DNA of 7,739 bases from positions 1 through 7,739 of the forward strand of contig CAJKVD010000031.1 in NCBI GenBank assembly GCA_905203195.1. The letters are read 5' to 3'. Below, one piece after another: positions 1 through 6,446 of this stretch. Every line of letters starts with the position of its first letter. The stretch's first letter is position 1. The notes beneath the pieces are model-generated. The model did not search any database, had not been told where the DNA came from, and saw only the letters and a program-made list of their open reading frames with translations. The position numbers were made by a program, and so were the translations under genes. The DNA is from an uncultured Clostridium sp. GTDB lineage: Bacteria > Bacillota > Clostridia > TANB77 > CAG-508.

Positions 1-1
1 A

Positions 2-331
2 TTAATAGAAAAAGGTTGCTATATGCAAGCAAACTATGGAAGTATATTAGGACAATATGGAAGAAAAGCACAAATTATAGCAAGAAAATTATTTGAAAAT
101 AACTCTATCCACTTTTTAGGAAGTGATGTTCATAGACAAAATACAATATATCCAAAAATGTCAGAAGCATTAGAAGAAATAGCATCAATTATAGGAACAG
201 AAAGATTAGAAAAATTAACAACAACAAATCCAAAACTAGCATTAGCAAATAAAAGAATAGAAATAGATACACCATATGAATCAAAACTAACATTTAAAGA
301 AAAAATAAAAATGTATATCAGAAATTACTAG
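2..331 (+). CDS. CpsB/YwqE-like PHP-family tyrosine phosphatase, C-terminal part (5' truncated by window)
   Basis: The open frame runs in from the left edge, so the gene begins outside the window and about 109 C-terminal residues remain. The visible sequence matches the end of the CpsB/CapC/YwqE family, manganese-dependent PHP-fold phosphatases that dephosphorylate the tyrosine kinases controlling capsule or exopolysaccharide export at the cytoplasmic face. Recognisable family signatures are a GCYMQANYGSILGQYG-type segment (the family has G-x-x-x-Q-x-N-x-x-S-x-x-G), then HFLGSDVHR. In that segment the Asp-x-His is the usual C-terminal metal-binding pair of the PHP domain. The helical tail before the stop (KLTTTNPKLALANK) is also typical. 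The Met at position 23 is internal, because homology continues upstream of it. The gene lies 38 nt before the favoured glmM start with no terminator visible, so the two may be co-transcribed. A partner kinase gene is not in view. The family call is fairly secure; substrate and role are inferred. Confidence 0.8.
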   Translation, partial: LIEKGCYMQANYGSILGQYGRKAQIIARKLFENNSIHFLGSDVHRQNTIYPKMSEALEEIASIIGTERLEKLTTTNPKLALANKRIEIDTPYESKLTFKEKIKMYIRNY

Positions 332-354
332 AAAAATGCTTTTAGGATGTAATG

Positions 355-360
355 AAGGGA
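355..360 (+). promoter_or_regulatory. Ribosome binding site that selects the glmM start
   Basis: AAGGGA lies 9 nt before the ATG at 370. An in-frame ATG at 352 sits just upstream of this site and would place it inside the coding region, adding six residues (MKGMSF) that GlmM proteins normally lack. The family N-terminus M-R-K-Y-F-G-T-D-G begins at 370, so that start is preferred. Confidence 0.65.
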
Positions 361-369
361 ATGAGTTTT

Positions 370-1734
370 ATGAGAAAGTATTTTGGAACAGATGGAATCA
401 GAAGAATTGCCAACACAGAGTTAACACCAGAACTAGTATATAAAGTAGCAAAATCAGGAGCATATGTATTATCAAAACACACAAACCATGTGCCAACAAT
501 TTTAATAGGAAGAGACACAAGACTATCAGGAACATTAATAGAAAGCGCAATGGTAGCAGGATTTTTAAGTTATGGAGCAAATGTAAAATTATTAGGTGTA
601 ATACCAACACCAGCAGTAGCATATTTAACAAGAAAATTAAAAGCAGATGCAAGTGTAGTAATATCAGCTTCACACAACACATTTGAATTTAATGGAATCA
701 AATTTTTTAGTAATAAAGGAATGAAAATACCAGACAGTTTAGAAGAAGAAATAGAAGAGGTAATGGAATCAGGCAAAATAGAAGAACTAACAGCTGTAAG
801 AGATAAAATAGGAGTATATGAAAATTGTGAAGATTTAATAGACGAATATGTATATTTCTTTAGAAAAAATTTTGATACAAATATGGATAAAATAAATAGA
901 GATGGCTTTATAATAGGTTTAGACACAGCCAATGGAGCAACATACAAAGTAGCAGAAAAAATATTCACATCATTAGGAATAAGATATAAAATTATAAATA
1001 ATAATCCAAATGGAATAAATATAAATGATAAATGTGGATCAACACATATAGAGTTTTTACAAAAATATGTTGTAGAAAACAAGTTAAACATGGGGTTTGC
1101 ATATGATGGAGATGGAGATAGATGTTTAGCAGTTGACGAAAAAGGAAATCTTATTGATGGTGATATAATAATGGCAATAATTGCTAAATATTTAAAAGAA
1201 AAAGAAAAATTATCAAAAAACACAATAGTAGCAACAGTAATGAGTAATTTAGGCTTGCATAAATATGCAGAAAAAAATGGTCTAAAGTTAGAACAAACTC
1301 AAGTAGGAGACAGATATGTGTTAGAAAAAATGTTAAAAGAAGACTATAATCTAGGAGGCGAACAATCAGGGCACATAATATTATTAGATTATAATCCAAC
1401 TGGTGATGGAATACTAACATCAGTAATGTTAATACAAGCAGTTTTAGAATCTAACAAAAAAGCTTCAGAATTAGCAGACATAATAAAAATATATCCACAA
1501 GTTTTAGTAAACGCAAAAGTAGACTCAGATAAAAAATATGATTATGATAAAGTTCCAGAAATACAAGAAGCAATAAAAAAACTAGAAAAAGAATTTGACG
1601 GAAATGGTAGAATTTTGATAAGACCATCAGGAACAGAACCTTTAGTACGAGTTATGATAGAGGGCGAAAATCAGCAAGAAATCACTAAAAAAGCAAAAGA
1701 AATGGCAAAACTAATCGAAGAAAATATGAAATAA
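370..1734 (+). CDS. glmM: Phosphoglucosamine mutase GlmM
   Basis: This cytoplasmic enzyme converts glucosamine-6-phosphate to glucosamine-1-phosphate, the step before GlmU on the route to UDP-N-acetylglucosamine for peptidoglycan. From the ATG at 370 it has 454 residues, a normal length for the alpha-D-phosphohexomutase family. The signatures appear in order: RKYFGTDGIR at the N-terminus; the phosphoserine loop SASHN with Ser101; the metal-binding loop DGDGDR at residues 246-251; the sugar-binding GEQSGH at about 330-335; and the C-terminal phosphate-binding loop RPSGTEP at 418-424. Together these distinguish GlmM from generic phosphomannomutases. Two positions differ from the usual family consensus: ASHNT rather than ASHNP after the catalytic serine, and DGIRR rather than DGIRG near the N-terminus. 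The frame is intact throughout. An alternative start at 352 is possible but less likely. The gene follows a CpsB-like phosphatase gene and may share its transcript, since no promoter is evident in the short gap. Confidence 0.96.
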   Translation: MRKYFGTDGIRRIANTELTPELVYKVAKSGAYVLSKHTNHVPTILIGRDTRLSGTLIESAMVAGFLSYGANVKLLGVIPTPAVAYLTRKLKADASVVISASHNTFEFNGIKFFSNKGMKIPDSLEEEIEEVMESGKIEELTAVRDKIGVYENCEDLIDEYVYFFRKNFDTNMDKINRDGFIIGLDTANGATYKVAEKIFTSLGIRYKIINNNPNGININDKCGSTHIEFLQKYVVENKLNMGFAYDGDGDRCLAVDEKGNLIDGDIIMAIIAKYLKEKEKLSKNTIVATVMSNLGLHKYAEKNGLKLEQTQVGDRYVLEKMLKEDYNLGGEQSGHIILLDYNPTGDGILTSVMLIQAVLESNKKASELADIIKIYPQVLVNAKVDSDKKYDYDKVPEIQEAIKKLEKEFDGNGRILIRPSGTEPLVRVMIEGENQQEITKKAKEMAKLIEENMK

Positions 1735-1785
1735 CATGTAATAAATATGAAACAAAAATGTAAACAAAACTTAACAATAAATGCC

Positions 1786-1819
1786 TTGAATAAAAAAGTA
1801 ATAAATGATATAGTATAAT
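1786..1819 (+). promoter_or_regulatory. Probable sigma-A promoter for the small membrane protein gene
   Basis: A -35-like TTGAAT (1786-1791) and a -10-like TATAGT (1809-1814) are separated by 17 nt. A perfect TATAAT (1814-1819) overlaps the downstream end, but its spacing from the same -35 would be 22 nt. The site lies about 36-40 nt upstream of a strong GAAAGGGG ribosome site for the gene at 1855. This suggests that gene is transcribed separately from glmM, although I see no clear terminator after glmM. Confidence 0.55.
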
Positions 1820-1854
1820 TACGTATAACTAAAGAGAAAGGGGAATATTTTAAT

Positions 1855-2193
1855 ATGTTTATTTTTAATATATCAAATCCATTAACACTTGCGCTAATAC
1901 TAGCAATTACAGTCTTACTAGTGTTTTTAGCACAAGAAGTAAAAAAAAGTTATATAGCGGCAATTCCATTATTTGCATTTCTAATATTAACACTTATACA
2001 TGGAATCCAAATGTTTACAGTACCAGAAGAATACAGAAACTTATTACCAATTTTAGGAAGATGCATAGCAATAGATTTTGTGTTTGTCGGAATCTCATTT
2101 TTTTCATACTTATGGGTAGATGATATAGAAGCAAAAGAAAAAGGGATAAAAAGTGTAGATACAAGTTTGGATTGGTTTTGGAAAAATGTTTAA
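1855..2193 (+). CDS. Small three-helix membrane protein of unknown function
   Basis: I do not recognise this 112-residue protein. It is mostly hydrophobic, with three likely membrane helices at about residues 8-27, 33-54 and 64-87, followed by a charged 25-residue tail (DDIEAKEKGIKS...DWFWKNV). The first loop carries KK and the second carries EE, so by the positive-inside rule the N-terminus is probably outside and the C-terminal tail in the cytoplasm. There is no cleavable signal peptide and no catalytic motif. The start is well supported: AGGGG at 1839-1843 lies 11 nt upstream, behind a plausible promoter at 1786-1819. Codon use is somewhat more mixed than in the strongly ATA-biased genes at 4583-7157. 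Its stop codon overlaps that of the convergent sortase gene. A link to the sortase is suggested only by adjacency, and convergent genes are weak evidence of shared function. Confidence 0.8.
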   Translation: MFIFNISNPLTLALILAITVLLVFLAQEVKKSYIAAIPLFAFLILTLIHGIQMFTVPEEYRNLLPILGRCIAIDFVFVGISFFSYLWVDDIEAKEKGIKSVDTSLDWFWKNV

Positions 2194-2849
2194 TATTTAG
2201 CTTTAATAATAATACGGTGGTTATTAACATTATTACAAGTAATAAGAGTCAATTCATTAGAAAAAGAATTAGACAAAGGAGATAAATTATCTGTTTTTAC
2301 TTCATAATTAGCAAAAACAGAGTATATATATTCATGATTTTGATTATCATAAATATATATTTTATCTTCTTTTTTTAGTTTTGAAATATTGCTAAAAAAA
2401 AGATTATTATTATAATTATGACCAGCAATACACAAATTTCCTTTTTCAGGAGGCATTTTTCCATGAAAAATACAAGGTGAAGTCTTTAAAGTTTCGTCAT
2501 CTAACATAGAAAAAATAGGATAAGAAATGTTAATAACAGGAATTTTAATTTCACCAACAACAAATTTTTCAGTATAATAAATTTGACTATTCAAATTCTG
2601 ATATTCATTAGAAAAATCATTATTATTATTATATAGTTTTAAAGTCTTATAATTATAAGCAATTTTATTACTATTTTTTTTATTTTCATTAATTCTTAGC
2701 AAATGATATATATAAAATGACAGTAAAATAAAAATAAAAAAAAGAGAAAAAATAAAAATATATTTAAAACCATATTTAATATTTTTTTGCAGTTTATTTT
2801 TATATAGTGTACTATCATTATCACTATTATTCATCAAAATTTGATTCAT
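2190..2849 (-). CDS. Sortase family transpeptidase, membrane-anchored (class uncertain, possibly class D-like)
   Basis: Sortases are extracytoplasmic cysteine transpeptidases that cut a C-terminal sorting signal and join the protein to cell wall or to other pilin subunits. This 219-residue protein has a basic N-terminus, one membrane helix at about residues 28-50 and no cleavage site, fitting a type II anchor with the catalytic domain outside. The sortase core starts near residue 98 with GEIKIPVINISYPI. The triad is visible: His144 in IAGHNY, Cys205 in LTLITC, and Arg212 in NNHRIIIKA. The protein ends seven residues after the Arg, so there is no C-terminal extension. The start at 2849 follows GAAAGGA (plus-strand 2860-2866) with a 10-nt gap; Met6 is a weaker alternative. 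It is the only minus-strand gene here and its codons end mostly in T (ATT, GTT, GGT, CCT, GCT), opposite to its neighbours. No LPXTG-type substrate gene is visible in the window. Family assignment is firm; class and substrate are not. Confidence 0.92.
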   Translation of the reverse strand: MNQILMNNSDNDSTLYKNKLQKNIKYGFKYIFIFSLFFIFILLSFYIYHLLRINENKKNSNKIAYNYKTLKLYNNNNDFSNEYQNLNSQIYYTEKFVVGEIKIPVINISYPIFSMLDDETLKTSPCIFHGKMPPEKGNLCIAGHNYNNNLFFSNISKLKKEDKIYIYDNQNHEYIYSVFANYEVKTDNLSPLSNSFSNELTLITCNNVNNHRIIIKAKY

Positions 2850-2928
2850 AAAAAACGATTCCTTTCAGTTTTTAATATGTGAAAAAAATAATGTTTTATG
2901 CAAAATTAATCTAAATGCGAAAAAAATC

Positions 2929-2957
2929 TTTACTTTTGGCAATAATTAAGATATAAT
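2929..2957 (+). promoter_or_regulatory. Probable sigma-A promoter for lysS
   Basis: A perfect -10 TATAAT (2952-2957) is preceded at 17 nt by TTTACT (2929-2934), a 4/6 match to TTGACA. Transcription would begin roughly 25-30 nt before the lysS start, leaving a very short leader with no room for a T-box or riboswitch. The leader holds two copies of GCTATTA ten bases apart (2962-2968 and 2972-2978), which I cannot interpret. The sortase must be transcribed from the other strand of this same divergent region, but I see no convincing promoter for it. Confidence 0.6.
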
Positions 2958-2973
2958 ATAAGCTATTAAAGGC

Positions 2974-2985
2974 TATTAGAAAGGA
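2974..2985 (+). promoter_or_regulatory. lysS ribosome binding leader, deciding start at 2995 over 2986
   Basis: TATTAGAAAGGA contains a strong AGAAAGGA Shine-Dalgarno. The ATG at 2986 touches the end of this site and is too close for normal initiation. The in-frame ATG at 2995 lies 9 nt away, so it is the preferred start. The same 12 bases precede tsaD (5349-5360), again followed by an ATG-AAA-AAA-ATG arrangement. Confidence 0.6.
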
Positions 2986-2994
2986 ATGAAAAAA

Positions 2995-4500
2995 ATGGAA
3001 AAGAACAAAAATACAAACAATGAAGAAACAGAATTAGACATAAACCATCTAATGCAAATAAGAAGAGAAAAATTAAAAGAATTACAAGAACAGGGAAAAG
3101 ACCCATTTGAAATAACAAAATTTAATAGAACAAATACAGCAGGAGAAATAAAAGCAAACTATGAAAAATACGAACAAAAAGATGTAACAGTAGCAGGAAG
3201 AATAATAGCGAAAAGAATAATGGGAAAAGCATCATTCTGTACAATACAAGACAACGATGAAAAAATACAAAGCTATGTAAGTATAAATGATTTAGGAGAA
3301 GAAAGTTACAAAGCATTCAAAACATATGACATAGGGGACATAATAGGAATAACAGGATTTGTATTTAAAACAAGAACAGAAGAGATATCAGTACATGCCA
3401 AAGAAGTAACATTATTATCAAAATCATTAAGACCATTACCAGAAAAATTTCATGGACTAAAAGATCCAGACTTAAGATATAGACAAAGATATGTCGATTT
3501 AATAATGAATCCAGAAGTAAAGAAAACTTTTGAAATAAGAAGTAAAATTATTAGCAATATCAGAAGCATATTAGAAGAAGAAGGATTTTTGGAAGTCGAA
3601 ACACCAGTATTAAATACAATATCAGGAGGAGCCACAGCAAGGCCATTTATAACACATCACAATGCATTAGATATAAATATGTATTTAAGAATTGCACTAG
3701 AATTAAACTTAAAAAGACTAATAGTAGGCGGATTTAATAAAGTTTATGAAATAGGAAGAGTATTTAGAAATGAAGGAATGGATATCAGACATAATCCAGA
3801 GTTTACAATGCTTGAACTATATGCATCATATCAAGATTTTCATGACATGATGGATATAACAGAAAAAATATTCTCACAAACAGCACAAAAAGTTTTAGGA
3901 ACAACAAAAATAACATATCAAGGTCAAGAAATAGACTTAGCACCAGGATGGAAAAGAATCACAATGATAGACAGCATTAAAGAAGCTTGTGGTGTTGATT
4001 TCAATAAGATAACAACAGACGAAGAAGCAGTCGCATTAGCAAAAGAAAGAGGAATAGAAATTCCAGATCCAACAAAAGAGACACGAGGAGATGTAATTAG
4101 TTTATTCTTTGACGAATATGTAGAAAAAACTCTAATACAACCAACATTTATATATGAATATCCTGTAGAAATTTCACCACTTGCAAAAAAATGTCCAAAC
4201 AACAAAAAAATGACAGAAAGATTTGAAGTATTTATTGGTGGTAGAGAATACGGAAATGCATTTTCAGAATTAAATGACCCAATTGACCAATATGAAAGGT
4301 TCAAAAAACAAGTTGAAGCAAAAGAAGCTGGTGACGAAGAAGCAGGAATGATGGACGAAGACTATATTCAAGCATTAGAAATAGGTTTACCACCTACAGG
4401 TGGACTAGGTATAGGAATAGATAGATTAGTCATGTTATTAACAGATGCAGCATCAATAAGAGATGTATTACTATTCCCAACAATGAAACCTTTAAATTAG
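2995..4500 (+). CDS. lysS: Lysyl-tRNA synthetase, class II
   Basis: This cytoplasmic enzyme charges tRNA-Lys with lysine using ATP. From the ATG at 2995 it has 501 residues, the normal size for bacterial class II LysRS. An N-terminal charged helix leads into an OB-fold anticodon-binding domain (about residues 60-145, [18 protein letters not shown]...). The class II catalytic domain follows, opening with the LysRS signature [15 protein letters not shown] at about 155-169. Motif 1 lies near 182-206 (ending FLEVETPVL). Motif 2 is at about 254-276, with the [15 protein letters not shown] core. Motif 3 is at about 470-481, with [12 protein letters not shown]. All core residues look intact. A promoter at 2929-2957 and a hairpin terminator at 4524-4555 bracket the gene, so it appears to be a single-gene transcription unit. 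An annotation starting at 2986 (three extra residues) is possible but leaves no spacing from the ribosome site. Confidence 0.97.
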   Translation: MEKNKNTNNEETELDINHLMQIRREKLKELQEQGKDPFEITKFNRTNTAGEIKANYEKYEQKDVTVAGRIIAKRIMGKASFCTIQDNDEKIQSYVSINDLGEESYKAFKTYDIGDIIGITGFVFKTRTEEISVHAKEVTLLSKSLRPLPEKFHGLKDPDLRYRQRYVDLIMNPEVKKTFEIRSKIISNIRSILEEEGFLEVETPVLNTISGGATARPFITHHNALDINMYLRIALELNLKRLIVGGFNKVYEIGRVFRNEGMDIRHNPEFTMLELYASYQDFHDMMDITEKIFSQTAQKVLGTTKITYQGQEIDLAPGWKRITMIDSIKEACGVDFNKITTDEEAVALAKERGIEIPDPTKETRGDVISLFFDEYVEKTLIQPTFIYEYPVEISPLAKKCPNNKKMTERFEVFIGGREYGNAFSELNDPIDQYERFKKQVEAKEAGDEEAGMMDEDYIQALEIGLPPTGGLGIGIDRLVMLLTDAASIRDVLLFPTMKPLN

Positions 4501-4523
4501 AACAAAATAGTTAGATACATTAA

Positions 4524-4555
4524 GAAAAAAGCTAATTAGAACATTAGCTTTTTTC
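4524..4555 (+). terminator. Rho-independent terminator after lysS
   Basis: A perfect 13-bp inverted repeat, GAAAAAAGCTAAT (4524-4536) and ATTAGCTTTTTTC (4543-4555), encloses the 6-nt loop TAGAAC. The right arm carries a run of six T, and the left arm a matching run of six A. The same hairpin could therefore also stop transcription from the opposite strand. It lies 23 nt after the lysS stop and separates lysS from the M50 protease gene. Confidence 0.85.
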
Positions 4556-4582
4556 ATATAAAAATAGAAAGAGGTGATACAA

Positions 4583-5317
4583 ATGTTTAATTTTACATTT
4601 GATAGAAAAACAATATATACAATATTAGCAATATTAATGATAATAGGAATATTGGAATATATAATGGTGCCAGGAAAACTCATAAGTTTATTAATAAGCA
4701 TACCAGGAGTATTAATAGCAATTACATTCCATGAATTTGCACATGCATATGTAGCAGATAAATTAGGAGATGACACAGCAAGAAGAGAAGGAAGATTAAG
4801 CTTAAATCCAAAAGACCATTTAGATCCGGTTGGAACATTAATGTTATTAGTAGCAGGATTTGGATGGGGAAAGCCAGTACATGTAGATCCAAGAAATTAT
4901 TCAAGAAAAATGTCAATGGAAAAAGGAGAAGCTCTAGTATCAATAGCAGGACCAATAATGAACTTTATATTAGCATTTATATTTGCATTAATATTTTGCG
5001 CAGTGTACAAATTTGGAAGTATGTCATTTTTAAATTCAACAATAGGAAGTACAACATTATTAGTATTATCAGGGGTAATATCAATAAATATAGGATTAGG
5101 AGTATTTAATTTAATACCATTACCACCACTAGATGGCTCAAAAGTAATTTTACCACAAAAGGCAAAAAATTGGTTTATAAATAATGAACAAATATTTTAC
5201 ATAATATTTGTAGTATTATGGATAACAAATTTAGCAGGTTATATAATTACACCAGCAATAACAGGAGTAAGTAACGGAATATTAGGCTTAGCAAAATTGA
5301 TATTTAGATTAGGATAA
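4583..5317 (+). CDS. Site-2 protease family (M50) membrane metalloprotease
   Basis: This is an intramembrane zinc metalloprotease of the M50 family, in the compact group without a PDZ domain. Members cut substrates within or near the membrane, but the substrate here is unknown. The 244-residue protein has a first helix at about residues 10-30. A second helix carries the zinc motif HEFAH (His50, Glu51, His54). Then come the family segments LDPVGTLM and GFGWGKPV (about 80-98) and AGPIMNFILAF (122-132). The membrane-embedded NLIPLPPLDG (176-185) supplies the third zinc ligand, Asp184, and a final helix lies near 203-223. The ATG at 4583 is chosen because AAAGAGGTG (4568-4576) is a ribosome site 6 nt upstream; the in-frame GTG at 4574 lies inside that site. 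The gene opens a plus-strand run just after the lysS terminator and is followed 51 nt later by tsaD with no terminator between. I found no convincing promoter directly upstream. Nearly all Ile, Val, Gly and Pro codons end in A. Confidence 0.93.
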   Translation: MFNFTFDRKTIYTILAILMIIGILEYIMVPGKLISLLISIPGVLIAITFHEFAHAYVADKLGDDTARREGRLSLNPKDHLDPVGTLMLLVAGFGWGKPVHVDPRNYSRKMSMEKGEALVSIAGPIMNFILAFIFALIFCAVYKFGSMSFLNSTIGSTTLLVLSGVISINIGLGVFNLIPLPPLDGSKVILPQKAKNWFINNEQIFYIIFVVLWITNLAGYIITPAITGVSNGILGLAKLIFRLG

Positions 5318-5348
5318 AACAGATTAAGATTCTTTTGCAAAATTCAAG

Positions 5349-5360
5349 TATTAGAAAGGA
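5349..5360 (+). promoter_or_regulatory. tsaD ribosome binding leader, deciding start at 5369 over 5360
   Basis: TATTAGAAAGGA is identical to the lysS leader at 2974-2985. The ATG at 5360 shares its first base with the Shine-Dalgarno and so cannot be spaced normally. The in-frame ATG at 5369 lies 8 nt beyond it and matches the usual TsaD N-terminus ([13 protein letters not shown]). Confidence 0.65.
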
Positions 5361-5368
5361 TGAAAAAA

Positions 5369-6349
5369 ATGCTAACACTAGGAATAGAATCAAGTTGTGA
5401 TGAAACAGCAGTAGCAGTAATAGAAGATGGAAGAAAAATATTATCAAATATAATAGACACACAAATACCAATACATGAAAAATATGGAGGAGTAGTACCA
5501 GAAATAGCATCAAGAAATCATATAGAAGCAATATCAAGAGTAACAAAAAAAGCACTAGAAGAAGCAAAAGTAACTATAGAAGATATAGATGCAATAACAC
5601 CAACATATGGACCAGGGCTAGTAGGAGCATTACTTGTAGGACTATCATATGCAAAAGCATTAAGTTATGCAACAGGAAAATCACTAGTAGGAGTAAATCA
5701 TGTACAAGGTCACATAGCAGCAAATTATATAACACATAAAGACTTAAAACCACCATTTTTATGTGTAATGATGTCAGGAGGAAACACACAAATAATACAT
5801 GTAAAAGGATACACAGAATTTGAAGTACTAGGAAAAACTAGAGATGATGCAATAGGGGAAGCATTTGACAAAGTAGCAAGAGTAGTTGGCTTAGGATATC
5901 CAGGTGGACCAAAAGTAGATAAATTAGCATTACAAGGCAAGCCTAATATAAAGCTGCCAAAAACACATTTTGACAATTTAGATTTTAGTTTTAGTGGAAT
6001 AAAAACAGCAGTAATAAATTTACATCATAAAACGCCAGAAATAAATAAAGCAAATTTATGCGCAAGTTTTGAAAAAACAGTAACGGAAATATTAATAGAA
6101 CATATAAAAAAAACTATAGAAATAACAGGACTAAAAACAGTTGCATTAGCCGGAGGAGTATCAGCAAATTCATACATAAGAAAAGCATTTTTAGAATTAG
6201 AAAAAGAAAAAATAAAAGTATATATGCCAGATTTAAAACTATGCACAGACAATGGAGCAATGATAGGCTCAGCAGGATATTATAATTATATAGCGGGAAA
6301 AAGAGATGGATTAGAACTAAATGCAATTCCAAATTTGAAATTAAATTAG
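5369..6349 (+). CDS. tsaD: tRNA N6-adenosine threonylcarbamoyltransferase TsaD
   Basis: TsaD transfers the threonylcarbamoyl group from threonylcarbamoyl-AMP to A37 of tRNAs reading ANN codons, working with TsaB and TsaE in the cytoplasm. The 326-residue protein is slightly short but within the bacterial range. It is an ASKHA-fold protein, and the signatures are all present: [10 protein letters not shown] (5-14); the metal ligands His111 and His115 in NHVQGH; SGGNTQ (136-141); [10 protein letters not shown] (159-168); GYPGGP (176-181); GGVSAN (262-267); and the third metal ligand Asp294 in CTDNGAMIG. The frame is intact. The start at 5369 rather than 5360 rests on ribosome-site spacing and family alignment. 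The tsaB and tsaE genes, often adjacent in Firmicutes, are not in this window. The gene lies 51 nt after the M50 gene, and a long GC-rich hairpin follows its stop. Almost every Ile codon is ATA, whose decoding itself relies on heavily modified tRNA. Confidence 0.97.
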   Translation: MLTLGIESSCDETAVAVIEDGRKILSNIIDTQIPIHEKYGGVVPEIASRNHIEAISRVTKKALEEAKVTIEDIDAITPTYGPGLVGALLVGLSYAKALSYATGKSLVGVNHVQGHIAANYITHKDLKPPFLCVMMSGGNTQIIHVKGYTEFEVLGKTRDDAIGEAFDKVARVVGLGYPGGPKVDKLALQGKPNIKLPKTHFDNLDFSFSGIKTAVINLHHKTPEINKANLCASFEKTVTEILIEHIKKTIEITGLKTVALAGGVSANSYIRKAFLELEKEKIKVYMPDLKLCTDNGAMIGSAGYYNYIAGKRDGLELNAIPNLKLN

Positions 6350-6352
6350 AAG

Positions 6353-6431
6353 CTTTTAATGACTTGGGGACGGGGCAAAAATAATTAAGGGTTTAATGAT
6401 TTTTGCTCCGTCCCCAAGGCATTATTAAAAG
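6353..6431. repeat. GC-rich REP-like palindromic element (long imperfect hairpin) between tsaD and phosphoesterase gene
   Basis: The core is a 20-bp stem with one G-T pair. The left arm 6363-6382 starts CTTGGGGACGGGGC, and the right arm 6399-6418 ends GCTCCGTCCCCAAG. Inside it, after an A/G mismatch, ATTAA (6384-6388) pairs with TTAAT (6393-6397) around a GGGT loop. Outside it, after a second A/G mismatch, TAATG (6357-6361) pairs with CATTA (6420-6424). Alternatively CTTTTAAT (6353-6360) pairs with ATTAAAAG (6424-6431). The first 14 bases of the core are 11/14 G or C in an otherwise very AT-rich region. From memory, GGGGACGG-type palindromes recur between genes in many clostridial genomes, in the manner of REP elements mobilised by RAYT-type transposases; I cannot check copy number here. 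It has no T-run after the stem, so it is not a standard terminator, though it may affect mRNA stability between the two genes. Confidence 0.75.
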
Positions 6432-6446
6432 AAAAGGAGAAACGAT

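Noticed and set aside
570..1223. Long open frame on the minus strand inside glmM (217 codons)
   Set aside because: It lies antisense to an unmistakable glmM and has no ribosome site. It has low-complexity Ser/Phe/Ile-rich composition, typical of reading A-rich codons backwards.
2898..2903. TTGCAT on the minus strand as -35 of the sortase promoter
   Set aside because: It matches the consensus at only three of six positions, and the best -10 at proper spacing is also poor, so I do not list it as a feature.
2958..2994. Possible T-box or riboswitch in the lysS leader
   Set aside because: The predicted transcript leader is only about 25-30 nt, too short, and it holds no T-box motif or terminator/antiterminator pair.
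3924..4304. Minus-strand open frame of 126 codons inside lysS
   Set aside because: It is antisense to the conserved lysS catalytic domain, with no initiation signal and no recognisable protein family.
4557..4562. TATAAA as a -10 box for the M50 gene
   Set aside because: No acceptable -35 lies 16-18 nt upstream; that region is the loop and arm of the lysS terminator.
4864..5109. Plus-strand frame of 81 codons within the M50 protease gene
   Set aside because: It is a shifted frame over a conserved protease region, rich in Asn, Ile, Ser and Arg with no domain; it is a shadow frame.
6353..6431. Interpreting the GC-rich palindrome as an ordinary tsaD terminator
   Set aside because: The stem is not followed by a T-run, has A/G mismatches at matching places on both sides of the core, and is far longer than the lysS terminator, so a repeat element is the better reading.
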